DNA of 64,000 nucleotides. Source: Photorhabdus namnaonensis. GTDB lineage: Bacteria; Pseudomonadota; Gammaproteobacteria; Enterobacterales; Enterobacteriaceae. The position numbers and the translations under genes were made by a program. The notes below the pieces were generated by a model. That model had not been told where the DNA came from and did not search any database. It worked only from the letters and a program-made list of their open reading frames with translations. Each line of letters begins with the position of its first letter. The stretch's first letter is position 1. This document shows positions 27,228 through 34,497 of this stretch, piece by piece. The stretch covers positions 106,439-170,438 of the forward strand of contig NZ_LOIC01000082.1 in NCBI RefSeq assembly GCF_001684335.1. Reading direction: 5' to 3'.

Positions 27228-27488
27228 TTACTTTAGCTTATTGTTAAAACTTGGTTTTTTCAGCTTTATTTTGTCTAGAATCTGGACTGGATTTAATGAC
27301 AACAAACGAGACATGTGCACAAATTCCACGACATCCAGTCTTCTTTCACCATTTTCAACTTTGGTTATAAATGATTGAGGACGGCTAAATGCTTGTGCCA
27401 ATTTTTCCTGTGTAATGCCTTTTTCCAAGCGCGTTTCGCGTAATAATCGGATAACATGCTGATATTCTTCTGAATAAATCGATTTCAT
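27228..27488 (-). CDS. XRE-family helix-turn-helix regulator
   Basis: From ATG 27488 (AAGG 8 bases upstream) the protein is 86 residues. It is almost entirely one Cro/CI-type HTH: VIRLLRETRLEKGITQEKLAQAFSRPQSFITKVENGERRLDVVEFV. The first helices and the recognition helix (PQSFITKVENGERRLD) fit the XRE pattern well. There is no ligand-binding or peptidase domain. Small regulators of this type commonly control toxin-antitoxin, prophage or defence genes. Its nearest neighbours are the DUF4365-TPR gene (convergent, same accessory region) and the DUF2335 pair upstream on the same strand. Its target is unknown. A longer start at 27548 lacks a ribosome site. Confidence 0.82.
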   Translation of the reverse strand: MKSIYSEEYQHVIRLLRETRLEKGITQEKLAQAFSRPQSFITKVENGERRLDVVEFVHMSRLLSLNPVQILDKIKLKKPSFNNKLK

Positions 27489-27679
27489 TCGTTTTGCCTT
27501 AATGAAGAATCCTAAGATAGAATATCTCTCATTTGTAAGAATATTCAAAATAAGAAAAAAGAAACTTTACTGGTTATTTATTAAAAACTCAGGTTTGTGG
27601 TCTTTATGGCGATGATAAGAGTATACGAAATAAAGATATTAACAGGTTTTACAACTAGCTAGCAGTTAGGAGGAGCAAT

Positions 27680-27700
27680 ATGATGAATGTTTTGCCCTGA
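27680..27700 (+). pseudogene. Six-codon ORF with strong RBS abutting an ERIC element
   Basis: TAGGAGGAG (27667-27675) is a near-perfect ribosome site placed correctly before ATGATGAATGTTTTGCCCTGA. The frame ends two bases before the ERIC element. This looks like a gene start whose body was lost when the ERIC element was inserted or by a later deletion. It may be chance. Confidence 0.3.
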
Positions 27701-27702
27701 CC

Positions 27703-27829
27703 TATACCCGTTATCTTTCAAGTTGCCTCTTTATTGGCTGCACTCTCTCACCCCGGTCACATCGTTATCTATGCTCCCGAGGATTCGCTCCCTTGCCGTC
27801 GCGATGTATCTTGAAATCCATAGGGTATA
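27703..27829. repeat. ERIC element (IRU), 127 bp
   Basis: Starts TATACCCGTTATCTTTCAAG, contains CTCACCCCGGTCAC and GCTCCCGAGGATTCGC, and ends CTTGAAATCCATAGGGTATA. It lies 8 bp past the stop of the DUF2335 gene. Confidence 0.93.
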
Positions 27830-27836
27830 TATTTAT

Positions 27837-28229
27837 TCATTTTATAAATGGTTGCGGATTTCTATTTAAAACATAAATAATCAGAATCGTTGTTACAGTG
27901 CCGCTTCCGATAATTCCTGCTAACCAATTATGCCCGTTTAAACCTAAGATTAAAGCGACAAACAGAGAGGTAAAAGTGAGTAATAATCCATAACTTTGTC
28001 CCCTTATAATTTTTCTTACCATTTGCTCTAAGGCGACTTTTTCCATCTCGTGTCTATGCTTCTGTTGTTGTTCGATCAGAGTTAGAAATCGGTCAGCAGC
28101 TCCTTTGGAGTGTTGTTCATAAAGTGTTAATATCTCTGAATCAAGCAATTGATAATATAATAGATTGATATCACCCTGATTAGATTGCTTAGCTATTTTC
28201 GGATGTTTTCCGGTGACTATTTTTCTCAT
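27837..28229 (-). CDS. DUF2335 predicted membrane protein
   Basis: From ATG 28229 the protein has 130 residues. The N-terminal half is soluble and helical with the DUF2335 signature (LYEQHSKGAADRFLTLIEQQQKHRHEMEK). Two transmembrane helices follow (GLLLTFTSLFVALILGL and WLAGIIGSGTVTTILIIYVL) and a short tail. The function of DUF2335 is not established. The layout of a helical cytoplasmic head plus a two-helix hairpin resembles membrane effectors such as SLATT proteins, which is only an analogy. The start overlaps the upstream small gene by 41 bp, so translation is probably coupled. A start at 28268 is possible. Confidence 0.75.
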   Translation of the reverse strand: MRKIVTGKHPKIAKQSNQGDINLLYYQLLDSEILTLYEQHSKGAADRFLTLIEQQQKHRHEMEKVALEQMVRKIIRGQSYGLLLTFTSLFVALILGLNGHNWLAGIIGSGTVTTILIIYVLNRNPQPFIK

Positions 28230-28440
28230 ATATCGTCTCTTTCCCTGTAGATAATATAATTTCATCATTGAATTGCTTTAATACAGCGGCAAAGTCCGCA
28301 CGGACTTTATCCAGATCATCGGCTAAAGTATCAACGTCACTTTTCTGTGGGATAAAATCCAAATAGTTTGTATTGGGCATAATATCGAATTTCGGTGAAA
28401 TTGATCTTAATTTATGAAAATATTGTATGAAAATGTTCAT
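28189..28440 (-). CDS. Small unknown protein overlapping the DUF2335 gene
   Basis: I do not recognise this 83-residue product. AGG lies 8 bases before ATG 28440; an internal ATG at 28380 would give 63 residues. The middle (DVDTLADDLDKVRADFAAVLKQFNDEI) is an amphipathic helix with regular Asp, Leu and Val spacing. The tail is polar (TIYEKNSHRKTSENS). There is no signal peptide or membrane segment. The last 41 bp overlap the DUF2335 gene in another frame. The two probably form a two-gene operon, with this protein a partner or regulator of the membrane protein. Confidence 0.6.
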   Translation of the reverse strand: MNIFIQYFHKLRSISPKFDIMPNTNYLDFIPQKSDVDTLADDLDKVRADFAAVLKQFNDEIILSTGKETIYEKNSHRKTSENS

Positions 28441-28719
28441 TCTATTACCTGCATTATTAGTTGTTTATATTAGTTAAATAATTTATTAGCAATGATGTTT
28501 TCTTAAGTTTTGATTGAAGAATCATACCTGATAAATAGATTTATGCCATAGAAATATTGCGAGCCGTTTCAAAAAAAGGACTGAAAATAATGGAATATAA
28601 TTTCATTCAAGATAATGATTAGTTGTTTATATAGAATTATTAATTAACATGATTTACGACGATAAGTATCAGAATATGCTATAGTGCCGGCTGGTTTTCG
28701 CTGATATTTTTGGAATCTT
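28441..28719. other. AT-rich gap before rlmA
   Basis: 279 bp, divergent between the small unknown gene and rlmA. It should carry both promoters. I see no operator, RNA gene or repeat in it. Confidence 0.5.
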
Positions 28720-29538
28720 ATGTCTTACCAATGTCCCTTATGTCATCAATCTTTATTGCTCATTCGACAGCAATGGTTCTGTGAGAATAATCATCAGTTT
28801 GATTGTGCTAAAGAAGGGTATGTTAATCTGATGCCCGTTCAGCATAAAAGGTCCAAGGAACCGGGGGATAGCCCGGAGATGATGCAGTCAAGAAGAGCAT
28901 TTTTGGATTCAGGGCATTATCAACCATTACAACAACGGGTTTCGGAATTACTGGAAAAGTATCTGCCAGAAAATGCAGAGAGTTTGTTGGATATAGGATG
29001 CGGTGAAGGTTATTACACCGCTGCGGTTGAAGCGCAATTAAGCAAGAGACGTAATCTTAAAATCTATGGGTTAGATGTTGCTAAGATCGCGGTTCGTTAT
29101 GGCGCTAAACGCTATCCTGTCGTTAACTTTTGTGTTGCGTCGAGCCATCGTTTGCCATTTGCCGATAAATCGCTTGCCGGGGTATTAAGGATTTACGCGC
29201 CTTGCAAAGCGGAAGAGTTGGCAAGGGTGGTTAAGCCACAGGGAGTTGTTTTGACAGTTACTCCTGGTCCTCGCCATCTTTATCAGCTCAAAGAGTTGAT
29301 TTATCAAAATATTCATCTTCATCCATTGAAAGCAGAATCGTTGGAAGGATTTGAATTGATAATCGATGAATCGTTATCTTATCCAATGAAATTAGATGGC
29401 ATACAAGCGTATCATTTATTACAGATGACACCATTTGCCTGGCGAGCAACAGAATATGTGAAAAAAGGATTGGCAGATAGAGCGTTGTTTGAATGTGAAA
29501 CTGATTTTATACTGCGGGTCTATCAACGCCTTGAATGA
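28720..29538 (+). CDS. rlmA: 23S rRNA (guanine-745-N1)-methyltransferase RlmA
   Basis: RlmA methylates G745 of 23S rRNA using S-adenosylmethionine. The 272-residue protein has the family's N-terminal zinc finger: Cys5, Cys8, Cys21 and His25. A class I methyltransferase fold follows, with motif I LLDIGCGEGYY near residue 88 and the acidic loop LDVAKIAV. The C-terminal sequence LLQMTPFAWRATE is typical. The zinc finger, SAM motif and length agree with E. coli (269). The rlmA-mntP-yobD-man order matches E. coli, so this marks the return to conserved backbone after the accessory region. Confidence 0.95.
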   Translation: MSYQCPLCHQSLLLIRQQWFCENNHQFDCAKEGYVNLMPVQHKRSKEPGDSPEMMQSRRAFLDSGHYQPLQQRVSELLEKYLPENAESLLDIGCGEGYYTAAVEAQLSKRRNLKIYGLDVAKIAVRYGAKRYPVVNFCVASSHRLPFADKSLAGVLRIYAPCKAEELARVVKPQGVVLTVTPGPRHLYQLKELIYQNIHLHPLKAESLEGFELIIDESLSYPMKLDGIQAYHLLQMTPFAWRATEYVKKGLADRALFECETDFILRVYQRLE

Positions 29539-29548
29539 TCAAGATTTC

Positions 29549-29588
29549 AGCCCAAAATATAGCGTTTAACAGATAAATATTTTGGGCT
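29549..29588. terminator. Shared hairpin between convergent rlmA and mntP
   Basis: AGCCCAAAATAT (29549-29560) pairs perfectly with ATATTTTGGGCT (29577-29588) around a 16-base loop. It can serve both converging genes. Confidence 0.6.
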
Positions 29589-29602
29589 GGTGGTTGGCGG
29601 CG

Positions 29603-30184
29603 TTATTTAGCGTACATAAATAATTCTAGATGTTCAAATAAGATATTGAAGCCAATTGCAATCAGAATTAGCCCACCAATAAGTTCAGCGCGTTTGCCTA
29701 TCAATGGGCCAATATAACGGCCAATTAACATACCCAATGTTGCCATAATCATTGTCATCATTCCGATAGCCATCGCAGTATGTACGATATTGACTTCAAG
29801 GAGCGCAAGCCCAATACCAATTGCCATTGCATCCAGACTGGTGGCAATGGCTGTTGTTATCAAGACTATTGAGTTATTGCAGCAGGGTGGTTCACACTTT
29901 TTTTCCTGTTTTACTTTAAAACTCTCTGTAATCATTCTACAACCTAGAATAAATAACAGAGTGAAGGCAATCCAGTGATCCCATTCTGTAATGTACTGGC
30001 TGGCATAAAGCCCTAGAGACCAGCCAATCAGTGGGGTACAGCCTTCTACCAAACCAAATATTAAACCCGTACGGATTGCTTCACGAAATTGTGGTTTATG
30101 TAGTGCGGCTCCTTTACAAATTGCAGCCGCAAAGGCATCCATTGAAAGCGCTAAAGCCAGGATAAGGGTTGCGTACATATTCAT
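29603..30184 (-). CDS. mntP: Manganese efflux pump MntP
   Basis: MntP exports Mn2+ across the inner membrane. The 193-residue protein has six hydrophobic segments in two similar halves, with the conserved acidic signatures [15 protein letters not shown] (residues 12-26) and [15 protein letters not shown] (about 114-128) and a loop with a Cys pair (EPPCCNN). The E. coli protein is 188 residues. The gene is preceded by a yybP-ykoY Mn2+ riboswitch at 30250-30447 and a Fur box at 30514-30532, so expression should rise with Mn2+. Confidence 0.95.
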   Translation of the reverse strand: MNMYATLILALALSMDAFAAAICKGAALHKPQFREAIRTGLIFGLVEGCTPLIGWSLGLYASQYITEWDHWIAFTLLFILGCRMITESFKVKQEKKCEPPCCNNSIVLITTAIATSLDAMAIGIGLALLEVNIVHTAMAIGMMTMIMATLGMLIGRYIGPLIGKRAELIGGLILIAIGFNILFEHLELFMYAK

Positions 30185-30249
30185 TAATATAGCCTCGGTC
30201 GGGTGTTTCCATATACATATAACCCATCCCCAACCAATGATGGTGCTAT

Positions 30250-30447
30250 ATGCAATGGTCTTGCCAACCGAATTAATCGCTATCTGATTAGACTATTTTA
30301 TTTGCTATTTTTAGCAACAATAATGCCTGTTAAGATAGCAATAAGGCTACCCGCACCACGTTTATTTTGTAACGAGCGTGTTGATACGGGCTTTTCAGAG
30401 AAATTAACTAAATCGTTTCTCTGAAACAGGCTACTCCCCATGACAAT
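30250..30447 (-). promoter_or_regulatory. yybP-ykoY Mn2+ riboswitch of mntP
   Basis: Reading the minus strand from 30447, the conserved 5' motif GGGGAGTAG is at 30439-30431. A region with paired arms (TTTCAGAGAAA, TTTCTCTGAAA) and a TATCAACACGCTCG stretch (yybP consensus CGUCAACAUACUCG) follow. The conserved 3' motif GGCAAGACCATTG closes the P1 stem near 30265-30250. The layout and the downstream mntP gene identify the manganese-sensing yybP-ykoY class, which activates mntP when Mn2+ is high. A GGTTGGGGA...ACCCGACCG arm just before the ATG is probably the expression platform. Confidence 0.85.
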
Positions 30448-30513
30448 TCAAAAGATAGCACAATAATTTAAAAAGGGAAAATAATATTATTTTTAGGGTT
30501 AATTCATGGTGTT

Positions 30514-30532
30514 GATAATAATTATCATTATC
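30514..30532. promoter_or_regulatory. Fur box upstream of mntP
   Basis: GATAATAATTATCATTATC matches the Fur consensus at 17 of 19 positions. It lies about 70 bp upstream of the riboswitch start on the mntP side. Fur and MntR are known to influence mntP in E. coli. The position suggests upstream activation rather than blocking. Confidence 0.75.
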
Positions 30533-30540
30533 TACTTTAT

Positions 30541-30571
30541 AGGAAAAATAAAAGTCAGCATGAGGCTGACT
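30541..30571 (-). terminator. Rho-independent terminator of manXYZ-yobD
   Basis: On the minus strand AGTCAGC, loop CTCAT and GCTGACT form a 7-bp stem followed by TTTTATTTTT. It lies 40 bp after the yobD stop. Confidence 0.75.
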
Positions 30572-30610
30572 GTTTATTATTTATTTTTTTTATTCATTAT
30601 TGTTTCTTAT

Positions 30611-31069
30611 CTATCTGTTTTCGATGAGAAATTTATAAATTCTTTCTAAATCATCAATTTGACTGACTGATATATATAATTTCTTGTTTTCTAAACCAAT
30701 AACCAGGATGCCATCTTCAGATAAATTCATGGTTTTTATCCGACTATAGGAAATAAAGGTGTTTGTATAGAAGAAACCGTTATTTTTAAACAATAATTTA
30801 GGCGAGCGTATATAGGCAACATGAATGGTCACCAGGATAGTAAACAGCAATAAATATGTGGTTAAACGGCTACCATAGGTGGTAATATTGTTATAAACAA
30901 CAATAAGTATAAGGATAATAAAGATCAGCGCATCAATTTTGTGTTTTCTTTTTAGCTTTATTTGTAAATAAGTTTTCCCTCTCAGCAAATTAACCACGAA
31001 TTCATCATAAACAGCAAAAGCTAGCATTAGTACGATTAAACCAGCTAATACTATATCATTAAGGCTCAT
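30611..31069 (-). CDS. yobD: Inner membrane protein YobD (UPF0266)
   Basis: The 152-residue protein has three hydrophobic helices in the first 90 residues (MSLNDIVLAGLIVLMLAFAVYDE, DALIFIILILIVVYN, YLLLFTILVTIHVAYIRSP) and a C-terminal soluble part (GILVIGLENKKLYISVSQIDDLERIYKFL). The pattern and the position between manZ and mntP identify YobD, of unknown function. It is downstream of manXYZ on the same strand, with 66 bp between, so it may be co-transcribed. Confidence 0.9.
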   Translation of the reverse strand: MSLNDIVLAGLIVLMLAFAVYDEFVVNLLRGKTYLQIKLKRKHKIDALIFIILILIVVYNNITTYGSRLTTYLLLFTILVTIHVAYIRSPKLLFKNNGFFYTNTFISYSRIKTMNLSEDGILVIGLENKKLYISVSQIDDLERIYKFLIENR

Positions 31070-31135
31070 TCCTTATCCCTGTATTGTTATGAAAAAGAAA
31101 AGATGGGGAGGAGTTCCTCCCCGAATGATATTGTT

Positions 31136-32002
31136 CTAGAGACCAAGGAAACCAAATCTGGCGCCAATAATCCCCAGAATAAAGAAGCCAATAATGATCC
31201 ATAGGGCATTGACTTTATGCCGTAATAACCACATACAGGCAAATGTCAGTAAAAGGGGTACCAGGCCCGGCATCAACTGATCGAGGATATTCTGAACCGT
31301 GGTTATTGTCGTTTCACCCGTCTGTTGGTTAGGAATTTCTGATACAACCAACGGGATATTGACTTTCGTCCATTTATTAACTAACGCCCCCATGACAAAT
31401 AGACCAAGGATTGACGCTCCTTCCGTCATTTTTTGCAGGAAGCCGCCACCCATATCTTGAACGATATTTATCCCTTTCTTATAACCATAGGAGATACCTG
31501 AATAGAGAACCAATAGACGTACCAGGTTGAATAAGAAGAAGAACAAGACAGGCCCAAGCCAGCTACCGCTCATTGCGAGGCCAGCACCCAAAGCAGCAAA
31601 TACTGGGCGGGCTGTTCCCCAGAAAATAGGGTCGCCAACACCGGCCAATGGCCCCATCAAACCAACCTTGATACCGTTGATTGCACCATCATCAATGGTT
31701 GCACCGTTAGCACGCTGTTCTTCCATTGCCATAGTGACACCCAGTACAGGCGCAACGACATAAGGGTGAGTGTTAAAGAATTCAAGGTGGCGTTTGAGTG
31801 CTTGTTTACGCTCATCGGTATTTTCTGGATATAAACGACGAAGAGCCGGCACCATAGAGAAGCAGAAGCCCAGGGCCTGCATACGTTCAAAGTTCCATGA
31901 ACCTTGAAACACATTAGAACGAAGAAATACACCGCGGATATCGCTGGGCGTCAGTTTTTTCTGGTGTGCTGTCTGAGCAGCCGCTTTTGTTGTATCTAAC
32001 AT
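31136..32002 (-). CDS. manZ: Mannose PTS permease subunit IID (ManZ)
   Basis: ManZ is the IID membrane subunit of the mannose phosphotransferase system, which imports and phosphorylates mannose, glucose and related sugars. The protein follows E. coli ManZ closely: LTPSDIRGVFLRSNVFQGSWNFERMQALGF, VGLMGPLAGVGDPIFWGT and the hydrophobic C-terminal end (LWIIIGFFILGIIGARFG). The start at 32002 has AGGATGAG correctly spaced and fits the E. coli N-terminus; ATG 32011, three codons earlier, sits directly on that ribosome site. It is the third gene of manXYZ, 13 bp after manY. Confidence 0.95.
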   Translation of the reverse strand: MLDTTKAAAQTAHQKKLTPSDIRGVFLRSNVFQGSWNFERMQALGFCFSMVPALRRLYPENTDERKQALKRHLEFFNTHPYVVAPVLGVTMAMEEQRANGATIDDGAINGIKVGLMGPLAGVGDPIFWGTARPVFAALGAGLAMSGSWLGPVLFFFLFNLVRLLVLYSGISYGYKKGINIVQDMGGGFLQKMTEGASILGLFVMGALVNKWTKVNIPLVVSEIPNQQTGETTITTVQNILDQLMPGLVPLLLTFACMWLLRHKVNALWIIIGFFILGIIGARFGFLGL

Positions 32003-32015
32003 GTTGCTCATCCTT

Positions 32016-32816
32016 TTAATCTAATTCGTTATCAAGATCGTTATTGGTGTGTCCAGGGGCGGCAACTACCTGAGATTTGTTATATTTAGGGCTTAACTGA
32101 ATGTACAGCACGGCCATAACAATACCAATAATGCCTAATGCAACTAGGTTAAATTCAGTGAATGCCGCTGTGACGAAGCCGAGGTAGAAGAAAGGCATTA
32201 GGTAGCCGGCACGCATCATGTTGATAACCATTGCATAACCCACAACGACGATCATTCCCCCTGCGATGTTCAAGCCATCTGTTACCACTTTTGGAATAGA
32301 GGCAAGTAACTGCTGGACTTCGTTGGTGCCAACCGATAGTGCGACGATCAGGGCAGGGATGGCGATACGCATAGCCTGGAGCAGTAATGCGGATAGATGG
32401 ATGAAGCTAATCGCACGCAGGCTGCCACGTTCTGCTGCGTTGTCAGCCGCATGCTGGAAGGCGACTGTGATGGTACGTACAATGATAGTCAGAACTTGTC
32501 CTGCCGCGGCTAGCGGAATGGCCAAGGCGATACCTTCACCGATATCACGACCACCAGCAATGACCAGAATCGTTGAGATGATTGATGCTAAGGCCGCATC
32601 CGGGGCAATTGCGGCACCGATATTCATCCAGCCAAGGGCGATCATCTCTAGCGTACCACCGATAATAATACCGGTTGTCATATCACCAAGAATGATCCCG
32701 ATTAAAGTGCAGGCCACGAGTGGGCGATGGAATTGAAATTCATCAAGAATGGAATCCATTCCGACTATACAAGCTACGATGAATATCAATGTAATTTGAA
32801 CAACGGTAATTTCCAT
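32016..32816 (-). CDS. manY: Mannose PTS permease subunit IIC (ManY)
   Basis: ManY is the IIC channel subunit of the mannose PTS. The 266-residue protein has the family start (MEITVVQITLIFIVACIVGMDSILDEFQFHRPLVACTL shows the order of helix 1 and the DEFQFHRP loop), GGTLEMIALGWMNIGAAIAPD near residue 55 and several membrane helices. AGGAGA lies 6 bases before the ATG. It is the middle gene of manXYZ. The complex with ManZ also serves as a phage lambda DNA entry route in E. coli. Confidence 0.95.
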   Translation of the reverse strand: MEITVVQITLIFIVACIVGMDSILDEFQFHRPLVACTLIGIILGDMTTGIIIGGTLEMIALGWMNIGAAIAPDAALASIISTILVIAGGRDIGEGIALAIPLAAAGQVLTIIVRTITVAFQHAADNAAERGSLRAISFIHLSALLLQAMRIAIPALIVALSVGTNEVQQLLASIPKVVTDGLNIAGGMIVVVGYAMVINMMRAGYLMPFFYLGFVTAAFTEFNLVALGIIGIVMAVLYIQLSPKYNKSQVVAAPGHTNNDLDNELD

Positions 32817-32891
32817 TGTTTGTCTCCTGTAACCAAATTAAATTTGGTAAGAAATTTTTATCATTGAGTAATTTTTGTCATTGAGTAATAG

Positions 32892-33875
32892 TTAAATTGC
32901 TCTGATCTGGTTTTCGTTTTTAACCTTCTGGAGTAGATCCATCATTTGTAGACGGCTGTCACTGGCAACTTTACGGGCTTCAAGCTCAATACCTCGTTCA
33001 TCTAGTTTTTTGAAGGCTTCAATATCGGTTTCATCAACGGATATTGCGTTGTTAACTTGTGTTTTTCCCTGACGGAAAGCCATTCCTCCGATGTTGACAG
33101 ATGTGATATCGACACCATCCTCGACTAAACGCAAAACATCTGTTGGGTTTGTAAACAGCAGCATGACACGTTCATTGGCATATTTCGGGTTGTTATAAAC
33201 GCGGACACATTTTGCGACATCAACAACATGAGCACTGATCCCCGGCGGAGCAACTTGTTTTAGCAAGGTGGCACGGACCGTATCAGCGGCAACTTCATCG
33301 CTGACGACAATGATCCGCTTAACATTGGTTTCTTTTGTCCAGCGAGTAGCGACCTGACCATGAATGAGGCGGTCATCAATTCGAGCCAATGCGATTTTCA
33401 TATGACCACCGGCTGATGGTGCGAATGATGGCGCCGCGACCGACGCTACAGGCTTGGCGGGTTCAGTTTTTTGAGGTTCTTCTGTTTTCAGGGCCCGGAT
33501 GCCTTCTTTCCCTGTTTCCAGAGCAACAGAAACCAGTTCTGCCAGAGATGGGCCATCATCTCGACACATAAAGGTTTCAACCAACATTGGAACGTTAACG
33601 CCGGTGATGATCTCATAATTCTCTTTATTTACGGCGATACGGCTAGCCGCGTTGAATGGACTTCCTCCCCATGTATCGACAAGAAACAGTACACCTTGCT
33701 CTGTATTAAGCGTTTCGAGTTTACTGTTGTATTTTTCAAATAAGGTATCGGCATTTTCACCAGGCACGAAGTCAATGTAAGAAACATTTTCTTGCTCTCC
33801 AATTAACATCTCTGCGGTACGAAGCAGTTGTTCAGCCGCAGCCCCGTGTGTGCCAATCATAATGGCTATACTCAC
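32892..33875 (-). CDS. manX: Mannose PTS subunit IIAB (ManX)
   Basis: ManX carries the two cytosolic phosphotransfer domains. The IIA domain (residues 1-130) has the phospho-His10 in MIGTHG and the VDTWGGSPFNAA motif. After an Ala/Pro-rich linker (PAKPVASVAAPSFAPS) the IIB domain starts near 159, with the second phospho-His in RIDDRLIHGQVATRW. The 327-residue length and both motifs match E. coli (323). Translation starts at GTG 33875, with AGAGGGG upstream, as the E. coli gene also starts with GTG. An ERIC element lies 24 bp upstream of the start. Confidence 0.95.
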   Translation of the reverse strand: MSIAIMIGTHGAAAEQLLRTAEMLIGEQENVSYIDFVPGENADTLFEKYNSKLETLNTEQGVLFLVDTWGGSPFNAASRIAVNKENYEIITGVNVPMLVETFMCRDDGPSLAELVSVALETGKEGIRALKTEEPQKTEPAKPVASVAAPSFAPSAGGHMKIALARIDDRLIHGQVATRWTKETNVKRIIVVSDEVAADTVRATLLKQVAPPGISAHVVDVAKCVRVYNNPKYANERVMLLFTNPTDVLRLVEDGVDITSVNIGGMAFRQGKTQVNNAISVDETDIEAFKKLDERGIELEARKVASDSRLQMMDLLQKVKNENQIRAI

Positions 33876-33899
33876 TTGTTTTCCCCTCTGTTAACAATA

Positions 33900-34026
33900 T
33901 ATACCCGTCATCTTTCAAGTTGCTTCTTTGTTGGCTGCGCTCACTCACCCCGGTCACAGAGTTATCTATGCTCCCGGGGATTCGCTCCCTTGCCGTCGCG
34001 ATGCATCTCGGAATCCATAGGGTATC
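33900..34026. repeat. ERIC element (IRU), 127 bp
   Basis: Starts TATACCCGTCATCTTTCAAG, core CTCACCCCGGTCAC and GCTCCCGGGGATTCGC, ends GGAATCCATAGGGTAT. It lies within the probable 5' leader of manX mRNA, or separates the promoter from the gene. Confidence 0.93.
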
Positions 34027-34420
34027 AACGTAGGATTATTACAAAGTTACTGCAATAATTTTGATGAATCATTCCCCCAATAAAAATTTTATTTGTATGA
34101 ATAGTGACCTTTTATCAATATGATACCTAAATATTTGACTTGATTTAGACTTTATCTCTTATTGACTAAAAAAATCGGCTGTTAGATTAACATTAGAAAT
34201 ACCGGAGGAAAATTGCTGTCAGTCAGAAAAAATGAAATAGATAAAAATGTTAACCACAAAACAATTTAATAAGCTAAAAATTGTAAAATTAATTTATAAT
34301 TATCTGTAATTTGTTTATTGTTAGATTTTTATTCTGTTTACGGTAACATCTTATTAGTTCAAAATTGAAAATATATTCATCTTTTTAGATCAAAAGATGA
34401 TCATTTTAAGTTTTGGCTAA

Positions 34421-34452
34421 AAAATATCCCTACCATATGGTAAGGATATTTT
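34421..34452 (-). terminator. Terminator of sdaA
   Basis: AAAATATCC and GGATATTTT enclose TACCATATGGTA, giving a long hairpin with one mismatch. On the minus strand it is followed by T-rich sequence (ATTTTTTAG), 45 bp past sdaA. Confidence 0.75.
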
Positions 34453-34497
34453 CATTACAGAAGCATTTGTTGATTAAAAAACAGGTTATTTATTTGA

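Larger units (their letters stand above)
33876..34497. other. manX upstream region with ERIC element
   Basis: This 622-bp region holds an ERIC element at 33900-34026 just before manX, AT-rich DNA that should contain the manX promoter, and the sdaA terminator at 34421-34452. A second small hairpin (CATCTTTT / AAAAGATG) is at 34378-34400. I do not see a clear CRP site. Confidence 0.5.

Noticed and set aside
30514..30571. Fur box followed by hairpin as a RyhB-like small RNA
   Set aside because: Only about 20 bp separate the box from the hairpin, too short for RyhB, and the RyhB core is absent. The T-run is on the minus strand, so the hairpin ends yobD and the Fur box belongs to mntP.
34378..34400. 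Hairpin CATCTTTT / AAAAGATG as a terminator
   Set aside because: The stem is AT-only apart from its ends and there is no T-run after it on a strand with an upstream gene; the sdaA terminator at 34421-34452 is better.
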